Shown: positions 8,117 through 17,290, counted from the stretch's first letter. The stretch is 64,000 bases of DNA from Microbacterium sp. LWS13-1.2 (GCF_040144835.1 NZ_CP151632.1:1054001-1118000); one strand, 5' to 3'. Program-made: numbers and translations. The notes: generated from the sequence alone by a model not told the origin.

Positions 8117-8824
8117 CTATCGCGTGCGACGCGGTTTCCTCGCGCCCAGCATGTAGGGAAGCCCGCGGCCCACGGCCGAGAAGGTGCTGCCGAGGCGGGA
8201 CCGCAGGGTCGGAGCCGGCGGCACCGCGTCGACGTGGTCCAGATCGGCGACGTCGACGAAGTAGGCGCGGACGATGCCGATGCCCTCGAGGTCCGGCGCG
8301 AGCTCGTTCGCGGACTCGGGAAGCGATGCCGCGTCGGAGCGGCAGAGTTCGTCCGTCAGCAGGACGTACTCGGGGATGCCGACGGAGTTCTTCAGCAGGC
8401 GGTGCACCAGGATCACATCGATGCCGACGAGCTTGGAGCGGCCGCCCACCCGCTGGGTCGCGACATCGCCGACGTGCGCCACGAACTTCAGGGTCAGGTT
8501 CCGCGCTTGGCGGCATCCCCCGCACGGGCAGAGGTTCTGCACCACGTACTCGCGCTCGAGATGGAAGGCGCGGTGCATGACGACAGCCAGCTGCAGGATG
8601 TCCGCGAGGATCGTGTCGGGATCCCGCGTCACGGCCCGCCGAGAGAGGAAGGCCGCGTCGCCCTCGATCTCGACGAGTTCGAACCCGCTCGCCGCACGGA
8701 CGATGCTCTCCAACATCCGCGCGGTGTTGACCTCGGCGTGCGCGAGAGTCATGCGGTGCGAGCCCATGTACTCGGTGTAGCCGCCGATATCAGCGATCAG
8801 CAGGGCCGTTCGCTCTGTCCCCAT
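8117..8824 (-). CDS. DUF2652 protein, nucleotide-cyclase-like fold
   Basis: 235 residues. The N-terminus TALLIADIGGYTEYM and the later ELVEIEGDAAFLSRR match the two metal-aspartate segments of class III adenylate/guanylate cyclases. The middle KFVAHVGDV followed by GIDVILVHRLLKN matches the second half of that fold, as in the DUF2652 family. An inserted cysteine loop, CPCGGCRQA, is also a family trait and may bind a metal. Whether it makes a cyclic nucleotide or only senses one is not established. It lies 40 bp downstream of the MFS transporter with a cNMP-binding domain, on the same strand, so the two are very likely an operon. C-terminal residues after about 210 are basic. Confidence 0.8.
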   Translation of the reverse strand: MGTERTALLIADIGGYTEYMGSHRMTLAHAEVNTARMLESIVRAASGFELVEIEGDAAFLSRRAVTRDPDTILADILQLAVVMHRAFHLEREYVVQNLCPCGGCRQARNLTLKFVAHVGDVATQRVGGRSKLVGIDVILVHRLLKNSVGIPEYVLLTDELCRSDAASLPESANELAPDLEGIGIVRAYFVDVADLDHVDAVPPAPTLRSRLGSTFSAVGRGLPYMLGARKPRRTR

Positions 8825-8864
8825 GTGCCCAGTCCCCTTCGTCGGTCGTTCATCACAGCGGCTC

Positions 8865-10550
8865 TCACGATGCCGGAGGCCCCTCGAGCAGGTCGTCCGG
8901 CGCGTAGCGATCCAGCTGCTCCTCCACCGTCGTGGCGGCCGCCTGCGCGCTGGGCGCGTAGCCGAGCACGACGGCGGTGAACCGGTCCGCGGCGAGCGCT
9001 TTCAGCTCGAGCGGCGTGCGTGCGACCACCGTCGCCGTCCGCGGCGTCCGGCGGAGCAGTGCGATCTCGCCGAAGCCCTCACCCTCGCCCAGGGTCGCGA
9101 TCACGCGACCGTCGCCCAGCACGTCGGCCCGGCCGCTCTCGATCACGTAGTAGTGGTCGCCGACGTCGCCCTGAGTGAACACGGCGCTGCCCTGTGCCAC
9201 CTCGACCGGTTCCAGCCCGCGCGCAAGCTGTTCGATCGCGGGCAGCGGGAGCGGCTGGAGCATCGGCACCCGCTGGAGGAGGCCGACCTCGGCGTCCAGC
9301 GCACCGACGGACCGATCGAGGCCGCGCAGCCGCCACCACGATGCCAGTGCGAGCACCGGGCACAGCATGCCGATCGCGATGAGCGCACCCTCGACGCCGA
9401 GCCACGCGATCATCACCGACGCGATGATCGCGCCGACGCCGATGGAGACGGCGACCAGGCTCTCGAGCACACCGAAGACCCGCGCCATCAGGGCGTCCGG
9501 GGTCAGTCTGCCGATCAGCGTGAACCCGGCGAGGTCGATCAATGCGTTGCCGACCCCGACGAAGGCGAGCAGGAGGAGCGCCGCAGTCTGGGCAGGGAAG
9601 ACGCCGACGAGGGCGAGCGGCAGACCCCACAGCGCAACGCCGACGGCGAACCACGCGCCCAGTCGGCGGGTCCCGACGAGCAGTGAGGCGGCGAGCGAGC
9701 CGAGGACCGCTCCCACTCCGACCGATGCCATCAGCGATCCAGCGCCCGGCTCGCCCATGCCGAGCAGCTCGATGGCGACCACGACCGAGAAGACCGTGAG
9801 CGCACCCCGCGTGATCGATTGGGCAGCCGCCAGGCCGAGGATGAGCTGCAGATCGTGGCTCCGCCACACCGCGGCGAGCCCCTCGGCCGCCTCCCTCAGC
9901 AGGTCGCGCCGCGGTGCCGCCGGCCTCGGCGGCGCGTCGTAGCGCACGCGGAAGAGCAGCAGCGCCGCCCAGAACGACGCGAGCGCCGCGACGGCGAACA
10001 CGACGGAGACATCGGTGAAGGCCAGCAGGATCGCGGCGACGAGCGGCCCGACGAGCGTCGCGACGGAGTCCAGCAGCCCTCGCACGACGTTGGCGCTGGC
10101 CAGCTCGTGCCCGGTGCGGCACAGCGTGGGCAGGAGCGCGGAATGCGCCGGTCGGAACATGGTCGCCGCGATGGTCGAGACGACCGCGAGCGCGTAGACG
10201 ACCGCGATCGGGCCCGATACGGCCACGACGACCGCCGCTACCGCGGTGGCGGCGCCCCGCACCACCGATACGACGACGAGCACGCGCTCACGCCGCCCGC
10301 GGTCGGCGAACGGCGACAGGATCGGCGCCAGCAGCGCGGAGGGCAGCATGCGCAGCAGGCCCACCGCGCCCAGGGCGAGCGCCCCGCCGGCGTTGTAGGC
10401 GACGATGCCGAGCGCCACCGTGAACGCCCACTCCGCAGTCCACGCCCCGAGGAAGCTCAGCTGCGCGCGCCGCAGATTGGGGTTGCGCCAGTTGCTCGAG
10501 AAGGCCCCCACGGCCTGATCGAGCCTCGAACGGGTCCCCAGACGCCCCAT
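8865..10550 (-). CDS. MFS transporter fused to a cyclic-nucleotide-binding domain
   Basis: 561 residues. Residues 1-420 form a 12-helix major facilitator of the multidrug/siderophore exporter type, with a motif-A-like loop FADRGRRERV after helix 2. After a linker (LQRVPMLQPLPLPAIEQLARG), residues about 430-545 form a cyclic-nucleotide-binding beta-roll. Its phosphate-binding cassette is GFGEIALLRRTPRTATV, with the key Glu and Arg kept, so binding of cAMP or cGMP is plausible. Export activity gated by a nucleotide is inferred. It is the first gene of a two-gene unit with the cyclase-like DUF2652 protein. A TAGGGT hexamer six bases before the ATG predicts a leaderless message. Confidence 0.88.
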   Translation of the reverse strand: MGRLGTRSRLDQAVGAFSSNWRNPNLRRAQLSFLGAWTAEWAFTVALGIVAYNAGGALALGAVGLLRMLPSALLAPILSPFADRGRRERVLVVVSVVRGAATAVAAVVVAVSGPIAVVYALAVVSTIAATMFRPAHSALLPTLCRTGHELASANVVRGLLDSVATLVGPLVAAILLAFTDVSVVFAVAALASFWAALLLFRVRYDAPPRPAAPRRDLLREAAEGLAAVWRSHDLQLILGLAAAQSITRGALTVFSVVVAIELLGMGEPGAGSLMASVGVGAVLGSLAASLLVGTRRLGAWFAVGVALWGLPLALVGVFPAQTAALLLLAFVGVGNALIDLAGFTLIGRLTPDALMARVFGVLESLVAVSIGVGAIIASVMIAWLGVEGALIAIGMLCPVLALASWWRLRGLDRSVGALDAEVGLLQRVPMLQPLPLPAIEQLARGLEPVEVAQGSAVFTQGDVGDHYYVIESGRADVLGDGRVIATLGEGEGFGEIALLRRTPRTATVVARTPLELKALAADRFTAVVLGYAPSAQAAATTVEEQLDRYAPDDLLEGPPAS

Positions 10551-10556
10551 GTCGCG

Positions 10557-10562
10557 ACCCTA
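10557..10562 (-). promoter_or_regulatory. -10 box (TAGGGT) of the MFS-cNMP operon, leaderless
   Basis: On the reverse strand TAGGGT ends six nucleotides before the ATG at 10550. Confidence 0.6.
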
Positions 10563-10634
10563 CGGCCTGAGCCGTGGGAAGGCCAGAGCCACGTCGATCT
10601 CGCCGCCCGCGTACGCGGCCGATGCACGGGGATG

Positions 10635-11234
10635 TCAGTCCAGGCGGCGGTCGTCCACGTGACGGGCGAGGCTGCGACCGTAGCGCTCGGTGAGCTGCAC
10701 CATGAGGTCGGGGGTGTCGCGGTCCAGTCCGAAGACGTAGCCGGGGAAGTCGAGCTCGCGCTGCGCGGCCCAGATCTCCTCGTGGCGGTCGGGCGGAAGG
10801 ATCTGCACCGGGTCGCCCACTGCCACCCACCCGATCGGCACAGTGGTCTCCGGCGGGAGCGTCGTGCGCAGGTGCACGACCGCGTTGATGCGCACTTCGC
10901 TGCGGGCTCCGAGCCGTGCCCCGTTGAACACGCGCGTGCCCGTCGCGAGGAACACCTCCTCCTCGACGACGGCGCCCGAGACGCTGGCCATCGGCCCGAC
11001 GAGCACGTGGTCTGAGATGTGCACCGGGTTCGTGGCCGTCGCCCGGATGAGGGCGTTCTCCATCACGATGACGTTCTCGCCCAGCGTGATCGCGCCGCCT
11101 TCGGCGGTGATCACCGCGCCGTGCAGGATCTGGCAGTCGGCGCCGATCTCGACGTCGCCGCTGATCACCGCGGTCGCCGCGACGACAGCGTCGGGGTGGA
11201 TGCGGGGCTGGGCCCCGAGGTGCTCGAAACGCAT
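10635..11234 (-). CDS. Gamma-carbonic-anhydrase-like hexapeptide-repeat protein
   Basis: 199 residues. Repeated [LIV]-G-x4 turns from residue about 10 to 140 (VISGDVEIGADCQILHGAVI and on) predict a left-handed beta-helix. The family contains gamma carbonic anhydrases, PaaY-type proteins and acyltransferases. Only one of the usual zinc histidines is obvious (HISDHVLVGPMASVSG region), so carbonic anhydrase activity is uncertain. The second of two adjacent ATGs (11234) is chosen because GAGGAGG ends four bases before it. It lies upstream of, but 72 bp from, the MFS-cNMP promoter, so cotranscription is possible but not needed. Confidence 0.75.
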   Translation of the reverse strand: MRFEHLGAQPRIHPDAVVAATAVISGDVEIGADCQILHGAVITAEGGAITLGENVIVMENALIRATATNPVHISDHVLVGPMASVSGAVVEEEVFLATGTRVFNGARLGARSEVRINAVVHLRTTLPPETTVPIGWVAVGDPVQILPPDRHEEIWAAQRELDFPGYVFGLDRDTPDLMVQLTERYGRSLARHVDDRRLD

Positions 11235-11340
11235 CATGCCTCCTCGATCCCGTGCCGGCCCGCCCGTCGTCGGGGCCGTCGCGGTCGGTTCACAGCGTAG
11301 TGCGGCACATCCGCACCGCACCCGGTCGCCGGCGCGGGCG

Positions 11341-11712
11341 TCACCTCGGGTGCTCGGTCAGACGCCAGTAGTAGCCGCTCGGATCCAGCACGCGGAAATC
11401 GCGAAGGCCCCACGGCTGCGCCTGCACGTCGTCGTCGACGGGCCAGCCCTCGTCGGCGATCCGCCGGCGGGCGGCATCCAGATCGTCCGTCTCGAGCACG
11501 AGTTCCACGCCGACCGGCGGGCGGCGCGGCGCGGCGTCGACCGAGGGGCGCCTTGCCGCCCCGACGCGCACGCGACCGAGCTCCAGAGCGACGTAGGCCC
11601 ACTCGAGGTGCCGCTCGTCGCGCACGAGGGAGAATCCGAGCACACGGGTGTAGAAGTCGACGGCCCCGTCGAGGTCGTCGGGGAAGATCTCGATGCGAAG
11701 ATCGGCCACCAT
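11341..11712 (-). CDS. VOC-superfamily (glyoxalase/bleomycin-resistance-like) protein
   Basis: 123 residues with the paired beta-alpha-beta-beta-beta modules of the vicinal-oxygen-chelate fold: LRIEIFPDDLDGAVDFYTRV at the start and VELVLETDDLDAARRRIADE in the second half, ending in FRVLDPSGYYWRLTE. Proteins like this are metal-dependent lyases, dioxygenases or drug-binding proteins; the ligand is not predictable. The ATG at 11712 follows a run of Gs. It is divergent from the DUF1254 gene. Confidence 0.8.
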   Translation of the reverse strand: MVADLRIEIFPDDLDGAVDFYTRVLGFSLVRDERHLEWAYVALELGRVRVGAARRPSVDAAPRRPPVGVELVLETDDLDAARRRIADEGWPVDDDVQAQPWGLRDFRVLDPSGYYWRLTEHPR

Positions 11713-11806
11713 CCCCCCACTCTCTCGTACGCGAGCCCGTTGCGTCGCGCCGTGGGCGGGCGTCGCGCCGCGGGCGCGCGTCGCACACTGTGCCAGGATC
11801 GAGCTC

Positions 11807-12760
11807 GTGACCCTTCACGTGAACGTCGATGACTTCGCCCGCGCCGAGACGGATCGGATGTTCCGCGATCTTCAAGCCCAAGCCGGCGGTGTCAACCGCT
11901 TCGTGCACAACCGCGAGCCCGCAGCGATCGACAACCAGACGGTGATCCGGTTGAACCGCGACACGCTGTACAGCTTCGCGGTGGTGGATCTCGCCGCCGG
12001 CGCAACGCTGACTCTTCCCGAGCACGGAGACCGCTACCTGTCGGCGATGGTGGTCGACCAGGACCACTATGTCGACGCGATCTTCCACGACGCGGGATCC
12101 TACGAGCTCGCGAGCGATACCTTCGGCACCCGATATGTCACCGTGGCGGTGCGGACGCTCGTCGACCCGGCCGATCCGAGCGACCTGGCCGAAGTCGCCG
12201 CCATCCAGGACGCGATCACCCTCACCGCGGCCTCGTCGGTCGAATTCGCGTACCCCGACTACGACGTCGCGTCGCTCGACGAGACCCGCGAGGCTCTGCT
12301 CGTCCTCGCCCGGAACCTGACCGCGTTCGATCGCACCTTCGGATCGAAGGACGAGGTCGACCCCGTCCGACACCTGATCGGCACCGCGGCCGGCTGGGGC
12401 GGTCTGCCGTCGAGCGAGGCGTCATACATCGGCGTGGACCCGCGCCTTCCCGTCGGCCGCTACGAGCTCACGGTCGGCGACGTCCCGGTCGACGGATTCT
12501 GGTCGATCTCGGTCTACAACGCCGAGGGCTTCTTCGAGCCGAACGACCGGAACATGTACACGGTCAACAACATCACGGGCGTTCGCAACGCGGACGGCTC
12601 CACCACCGTGCGGTTCGGGGACTTCCCGCCCGGTACCCCGAACGCCATCCCGGTGGCGGAGGGCTGGAACTACCTCGTGCGGCTGTACCGACCGCGCGCC
12701 GAGGTCGCCGACGGCACGTGGGCGTTCCCGACCCTCGACGGCGCAGGCACGGCATCCTGA
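11807..12760 (+). CDS. DUF1254/DUF1214 domain-containing protein
   Basis: 317 residues. The first half, with the conserved VNRFVHNREPAAIDNQTVIR and LNRDTLYSFAVVDL, is DUF1254. The second half, GRYELTVGDVPVDGFWSISV, YNAEGFFEPN and ending in WNYLVRLYRP, is DUF1214. No signal peptide is seen. The biochemical role of these domains is not established. GTG at 11807 is chosen as the start because a CAGGAT hexamer ends seven bases upstream and the homologous region begins just after it; the longer upstream reading is arginine-rich and unconserved. Confidence 0.8.
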   Translation: MTLHVNVDDFARAETDRMFRDLQAQAGGVNRFVHNREPAAIDNQTVIRLNRDTLYSFAVVDLAAGATLTLPEHGDRYLSAMVVDQDHYVDAIFHDAGSYELASDTFGTRYVTVAVRTLVDPADPSDLAEVAAIQDAITLTAASSVEFAYPDYDVASLDETREALLVLARNLTAFDRTFGSKDEVDPVRHLIGTAAGWGGLPSSEASYIGVDPRLPVGRYELTVGDVPVDGFWSISVYNAEGFFEPNDRNMYTVNNITGVRNADGSTTVRFGDFPPGTPNAIPVAEGWNYLVRLYRPRAEVADGTWAFPTLDGAGTAS

Positions 12761-12767
12761 GCTGAGT

Positions 12768-12804
12768 CCGTCAGCCGCCCCGCGTCCCACCCGCCGGCTG
12801 ACGG
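12768..12804. terminator. Inverted repeat between convergent genes
   Basis: Perfect 10-bp arms CCGTCAGCCG (12768-12777) and CGGCTGACGG (12795-12804) with a 17-base loop lie between the stops of the DUF1254 gene and mfd. The position suggests a bidirectional terminator. There is no T-tract, as is common in actinobacteria. Confidence 0.5.
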
Positions 12805-12825
12805 GCGAGTGACGCACGCCGGCGA

Positions 12826-15800
12826 TCAGGCGTTGACGGCCGCCTCGGCTGCAACATCCGCGTCCGACTTCCTCGGCGGCCAGAGCTGCTCGATCAGCTG
12901 CGCGACCCAGGCGATCAGCTCGTCGTCGCCGAGCGGCGCACCACCGGCCGAGGGAAGCGGCACGACCATCGCCTCGCCGCCTGCGACGAGCTTCGCCTTG
13001 GGGTGCAGTCGCTGCAGGCGCACGCGCATCGAGTCCGGCAGGTTCGCCGGCGCGATGCGCAGGTTCGGACCCATCGCCACGACGTCCGCGAGCCCTGCCT
13101 GCCCGGCGCGGCGCCGCAGCCGCGCGACCGCGAGCAGACCCTCGACCTCGGCCGGCGGCTCGCCGTACCGGTCGGTGAGCTCCTCGACCACCAGGTCGAT
13201 CGCGTCCGGCTGCGCGGTGACGGATGCCGCGGCCGAGAGCTTCTGATACGCCTCGAGACGCAGCCGCTCGCTGTCGATGTACGACTCCGGGATCCGGGCC
13301 TGAACGGGCAGCTCCAGGCGCAGCTCGGCCGGCCCCTCGGTCTCCTCGCCGCGGAACGTGGCGACCGCCTCGCCGATCATGCGCAGGTACAGGTCGAAGC
13401 CCACGCCGGCGATATGGCCGGCCTGCTCGGCGCCGAGCAGGTTGCCCGCGCCGCGGAGCTCGAGGTCCTTCAGCGCGACCTGCATGCCCGATCCGAGGTC
13501 GTTGTTGACCGCGATCGTCTCGAGCCGGTCGGCGGCCGTCTCGCTGAGCGGCTTCATGTCGTCGTAGAAAAAGTACGCATACGCGCGCTCACGAGCGCGG
13601 CCAACCCGTCCGCGCAGCTGGTGCAGCTGGCTGAGTCCGTACTTGTCGGCGCGGTCGATGATGATCGTGTTCGCGTTCGAGATGTCGAGGCCCGTCTCCA
13701 CGATCGTCGTGCAGACCAGCACGTCCGAGCGGCGCTCCCAGAACGCGTCCACGACCTCCTCGAGGGCGTGCTCCCCCATCTGTCCGTGGGCGACGGCGAT
13801 GCGCGCCTCGGGAACGAGCTCGGCGAGCTCCGCCGCGACGCGCTGGATCGACTGCACGCGGTTGTGCACATAGAACACCTGACCCTCGCGCAGCAGTTCG
13901 CGGCGGATGGCGGCGGCGATCTGCTTGTCGTTGCGCGGACCGACGTACGACAGGATCGGATGCCGGTCCTCGGGCGGTGTCTGCAGCGTCGACATCTCGC
14001 GGATGCCGGTGACCGCCATCTCGAGAGTGCGCGGGATGGGGGTCGCGCTCATGGCGAGAATGTCGACGTTGGTCTTGAGCTTCTTGAGCTGGTCCTTGTG
14101 CTCGACGCCGAAGCGCTGCTCCTCGTCGATGATCATGAGGCCCAGGTCCTTGAAGATCACCTTCTCGGTGAGGATGCGGTGCGTGCCGATGACCATGTCG
14201 ACGGTGCCGTCGGTGAGGCCGGCCAGCACCTCGCGCGCCTGCTTGTCGGTCTGGAAGCGCGAGAGCGCCTTGACCTTGACCGGGAAGCCGGCGAAGCGCT
14301 CGGTGAACGTCTCGAGGTGCTGCTTGACCAGGAGCGTCGTCGGCACGAGCATCGCGACCTGCTTGCCGTCCTGGATGGCCTTGAATGCGGCACGCACCGC
14401 CACCTCGGTCTTGCCGAAGCCGACGTCGCCCGACAGAAGCCGGTCCATCGGGATCGGCTTCTCCATGTCGGCCTTGATCTCGTCGATCGTCTGCAGCTGG
14501 TCGGGGGTCTCGGCGAACGGGAACGCCTCTTCGAGCTCGCGCTGCCAGGGCGTGTCGGGACCGAAGGCGTGGCCCTTCGACGCCATGCGCGCCGAGTACA
14601 GCTTGACGAGTTCGACGGCGATGTCGCGCACGGCGCGGCGGGCCTTGCTCTTGGCCTGCGCCCAGTCGCTGCCGCCCATCTTCGACAGTGTCGGCGCCTC
14701 GCCGCCGACGTAGCGCGAGAGCAGGTCGAGCTGGTCGGTGGGCACGAAGAGCTTGTCGCCCGGATAACCGCGCTTGGACGGCGCGTACTCCAGCACCAGG
14801 TACTCGCGCACGCTCTTGATCGCATTGCGCCCACCGCTGGAGACCTCGCGCTGCGTGAGCTCGACGAACTTGCCGATGCCGTGCGTCGCGTGCACGACGT
14901 AGTCGCCGGCCTTGAGCTGCAGCGGGTCGACGACTGCCTTGCGTCGCGACGCGAGCTTCTTCACGACGCGGGAGTCGCCGCCGATGGTGCGGCCGTAGAA
15001 CTCCGACTCGGTGAGCACGGCGAGCTTCGCCTCCGCCGCCTCGAACCCGCGCTCCAGCGTGCTCAGCACGAGGTGGGCCACGCCGGGCTCGGGCGCATGC
15101 AGCACCTCTTCGACCCTGCGCGCGGCGATGCCCCGCTCGGCGAGCACGTCGCGCGCACGCTCCACGAGCCCGGTCCCGGATGCCGCGACCACGACGCGCC
15201 AGCCGTCCGCGAGGAGTGCGCCGACGTGCTCCGTCGCGCCCTCCACGTTCCCCTGGAAGGACGGCACCGCCGATCCCGGCACGCGGATCGCGGCGGCGGC
15301 CTCGAGCGCGACGTCGATGTCGTCGTCGATGAGACCCTCGGCGGCGGCATCCGCCTCTCCTGAGTCGAACGAGCTGAGGCTCCACCAGACCCCGCCGCGC
15401 GTGCGGGCCGCGGCGCGGATGGCGGGCAGCGTGAGGAAGTCGCCGGCGCCGAGGTCGATCGGGGTGCTCGCGCCTGCGGTGGCCGCACTCCACGCCGCCT
15501 CGAGGAACTCCCGGTTCGTCTCACCGAGCGTGATCGCACGGGCGACCGCGCGCTCCGGGTCGACGAGGGCGACGGCCGAGCCCTCGGGGAGGTAGTCCAC
15601 CACGGTCACGAGCCTGTCGACGACGGCCGGCAGCAGGGACTCCATGCCCTCGACCGGGATACCCTCGGCCATCTTCTCCAGCATGCCGGCCAGGCCCGGG
15701 AACTCGCCCTTCAGCTGCCGTGCCCGGCCGCGTACGGGCTCGGTGAGCAGCAGCTCACGACTGGGGAGCAGGGTGACGTCCCGTACCTCGCCGGGCAGCG

Positions 15801-16458
15801 AACGCTGATCGGCGACGGAGAACGCGCGCATCTCGTCCACCTCGTCGCCGAAGAACTCGACGCGGTACGGGTGCGCAGCCGTCGGCGGGAAGACGTCGAG
15901 AATGCCGCCGCGCACCGCGAACTCGCCGCGACGCGAGACCATGTCGACGCGATGGTAGGCGAGCTCGACGAGGCGGGCCGACACCTCGCCGAGGTCGTGC
16001 CCGCGGGCGCCGACGACGAGCTCGACGGGCGGCACATCGGTGAGCCCGGCCGCGAGCGGCTGGATGGCGCCGCGCACCGATGCCGTGATCACGAGCGGTG
16101 TGGCGGCCTCCCAGCGCGCGATGCGCGTGAGGATGTCGAGCCGGGCGCCGACAGTCTCGGCGCTCGGGCTCAGCCGCTCGTGCGGAAGGGTCTCCCACGC
16201 GGGGAAGTGGAGCACCTCGGCACCGGGCAGCAGTGCGCCCAGCGCCGGACCCAGCGATTCCGCCCGGCGACCCGTCGGCGCGATCAGCAGGACCAGCGGC
16301 GGCTTGCCCGCGGCACGGCGGCGCTCGATCAGGGCGGCGAGGAGCGGGGCGTCGAGCCCCTCGACGAGCGAGAAGTCGGCATCGACGGACGCCGCGGCCA
16401 CCGCGTCCCGAAACGGCTCAGCCTGCTCGAGGGCGCGGACGATCCCGGGAACTGTCAC
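12826..16458 (-). CDS. mfd: Transcription-repair coupling factor
   Basis: 1210 residues. Mfd is a DNA translocase that removes RNA polymerase stalled at DNA lesions and recruits UvrA. In order: UvrB-like N-terminal domains, a CarD-type RNA-polymerase-interaction domain starting at KAGDYVVHATHGIGKFVELT, the helicase core (LLSGDVGFGKTEVAV Walker A, DEEQRFGVEHKDQLK Walker B, LAMSATPIPRTLEMA motif III, and HQLRGRVGRARERAYAY) and the C-terminal inhibitory domain. GTG at 16458 is supported by TAGACT ending six bases upstream. It is full length and intact. Confidence 0.97.
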   Translation of the reverse strand: MTVPGIVRALEQAEPFRDAVAAASVDADFSLVEGLDAPLLAALIERRRAAGKPPLVLLIAPTGRRAESLGPALGALLPGAEVLHFPAWETLPHERLSPSAETVGARLDILTRIARWEAATPLVITASVRGAIQPLAAGLTDVPPVELVVGARGHDLGEVSARLVELAYHRVDMVSRRGEFAVRGGILDVFPPTAAHPYRVEFFGDEVDEMRAFSVADQRSLPGEVRDVTLLPSRELLLTEPVRGRARQLKGEFPGLAGMLEKMAEGIPVEGMESLLPAVVDRLVTVVDYLPEGSAVALVDPERAVARAITLGETNREFLEAAWSAATAGASTPIDLGAGDFLTLPAIRAAARTRGGVWWSLSSFDSGEADAAAEGLIDDDIDVALEAAAAIRVPGSAVPSFQGNVEGATEHVGALLADGWRVVVAASGTGLVERARDVLAERGIAARRVEEVLHAPEPGVAHLVLSTLERGFEAAEAKLAVLTESEFYGRTIGGDSRVVKKLASRRKAVVDPLQLKAGDYVVHATHGIGKFVELTQREVSSGGRNAIKSVREYLVLEYAPSKRGYPGDKLFVPTDQLDLLSRYVGGEAPTLSKMGGSDWAQAKSKARRAVRDIAVELVKLYSARMASKGHAFGPDTPWQRELEEAFPFAETPDQLQTIDEIKADMEKPIPMDRLLSGDVGFGKTEVAVRAAFKAIQDGKQVAMLVPTTLLVKQHLETFTERFAGFPVKVKALSRFQTDKQAREVLAGLTDGTVDMVIGTHRILTEKVIFKDLGLMIIDEEQRFGVEHKDQLKKLKTNVDILAMSATPIPRTLEMAVTGIREMSTLQTPPEDRHPILSYVGPRNDKQIAAAIRRELLREGQVFYVHNRVQSIQRVAAELAELVPEARIAVAHGQMGEHALEEVVDAFWERRSDVLVCTTIVETGLDISNANTIIIDRADKYGLSQLHQLRGRVGRARERAYAYFFYDDMKPLSETAADRLETIAVNNDLGSGMQVALKDLELRGAGNLLGAEQAGHIAGVGFDLYLRMIGEAVATFRGEETEGPAELRLELPVQARIPESYIDSERLRLEAYQKLSAAASVTAQPDAIDLVVEELTDRYGEPPAEVEGLLAVARLRRRAGQAGLADVVAMGPNLRIAPANLPDSMRVRLQRLHPKAKLVAGGEAMVVPLPSAGGAPLGDDELIAWVAQLIEQLWPPRKSDADVAAEAAVNA

Positions 16459-16464
16459 CGCACG

Positions 16465-16470
16465 AGTCTA
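16465..16470 (-). promoter_or_regulatory. -10 box (TAGACT) of mfd, leaderless
   Basis: On the reverse strand TAGACT ends six nucleotides before the GTG at 16458. The adjacent 45-bp tandem repeat begins about 10 bp upstream and would cover the -35 region. Confidence 0.6.
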
Positions 16471-16480
16471 CGGCCCGCCA

Positions 16481-16570
16481 CCGACACGGGGCCGCCTCGC
16501 GGAACGAGCGTGCGACGGCGCGCCGCCGACACGGGGCCGCCTCGCGGAACGAGCGTGCGACGGCGCCCCA
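16481..16570. repeat. Two tandem 45-bp units in the mfd upstream region
   Basis: The sequence starting CCGACACGGGGCCGCCTCGC at 16481 recurs at 16526 with an exact 45-bp period, and a partial third copy starts near 16571. The array fills most of the 154-bp divergent gap between mfd and the next gene, covering the upstream promoter regions of both. Confidence 0.8.
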
Positions 16571-16600
16571 CCGACGCCGACGGGTGTCGAGCGACCCTCC

Positions 16601-16606
16601 TAGGAT
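16601..16606 (+). promoter_or_regulatory. -10 box (TAGGAT) of the proline-rich membrane protein gene, leaderless
   Basis: TAGGAT ends six nucleotides before the GTG at 16613. Confidence 0.6.
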
Positions 16607-16612
16607 GAGCCT

Positions 16613-17290
16613 GTGAGCCAGCCCGCCGCGCCCGATGCGCCTCAGAACCCGCCCGTTCCGCCCGGCGCGTGGGCTCCACCCGCGCTCGCCCCGTTCGGAC
16701 CGCCCGCTGGCGCCGACGCGGGTGTGGGTGGCGCCGGTGCGGCTGGCGCCGGTGCGCCCGGCGCGCAGCCCGGGGTTCCGGCGGGATGGTCCGCGCCGCC
16801 TGCCGGGGTTTACGCCTCACCGCCGGGGTATGCCCCACCCGCGGGTTACGCGGCGGCGCCGGTCGCGGCATCCGCCCCGGTGTACGGCGCCCCGCCGGCC
16901 AGGCGCAGCGGCGTCCTCGGTGTCGTCGCCCTCGCGCTCGCACTCGTCGCGACCGTCGGCGCGAGTCTGGTGGGGGCGATCGCGAGCTATCGCATCGGAC
17001 TCGGCGCCGGCCGTCAGATCACCGCGGGGGCCCTCGACACCGACTTCGACTGGTCGATCCTCGCTCCCGTGCGCGACTGGGTGCTGCTGGGCGAACTCTC
17101 GTTCTGGGTGGGGACCGCGCTCGGTATCTGGGCTCTGGTGCAGGGTGTGGTCGCGATCGTCACCCCTCGCGGCCGTGGCGCAGGCATCGCCGCCGTGATC
17201 GTCGCCGCGCTGGGCCCGATCATCTTCGGCGCCGTGGTCCAGGGCTTCCTCACTGCCGGACTCACCGCCGGCACCGGCATCGGCGCCTGA
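16613..17290 (+). CDS. Proline/alanine/glycine-rich membrane protein, unknown function
   Basis: 225 residues. Residues 1-95 are low-complexity and rich in Pro, Ala, Gly and Tyr (for example YASPPGYAPPAGYAAAP), a tail style common in actinobacterial envelope proteins. Three hydrophobic segments follow (about 100-125, 150-180 and 190-222), separated by short polar loops. No enzyme motif is visible. It could be an envelope or division accessory protein; function cannot be assigned. Start choice rests on the leaderless -10 box. It is divergent from mfd. Confidence 0.75.
   Translation: MSQPAAPDAPQNPPVPPGAWAPPALAPFGPPAGADAGVGGAGAAGAGAPGAQPGVPAGWSAPPAGVYASPPGYAPPAGYAAAPVAASAPVYGAPPARRSGVLGVVALALALVATVGASLVGAIASYRIGLGAGRQITAGALDTDFDWSILAPVRDWVLLGELSFWVGTALGIWALVQGVVAIVTPRGRGAGIAAVIVAALGPIIFGAVVQGFLTAGLTAGTGIGA

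Noticed and set aside
13003..15363. A 786-residue frame opposite mfd
   Set aside because: It is an antisense shadow of mfd, with Leu/Asp/Arg composition and no recognisable fold.
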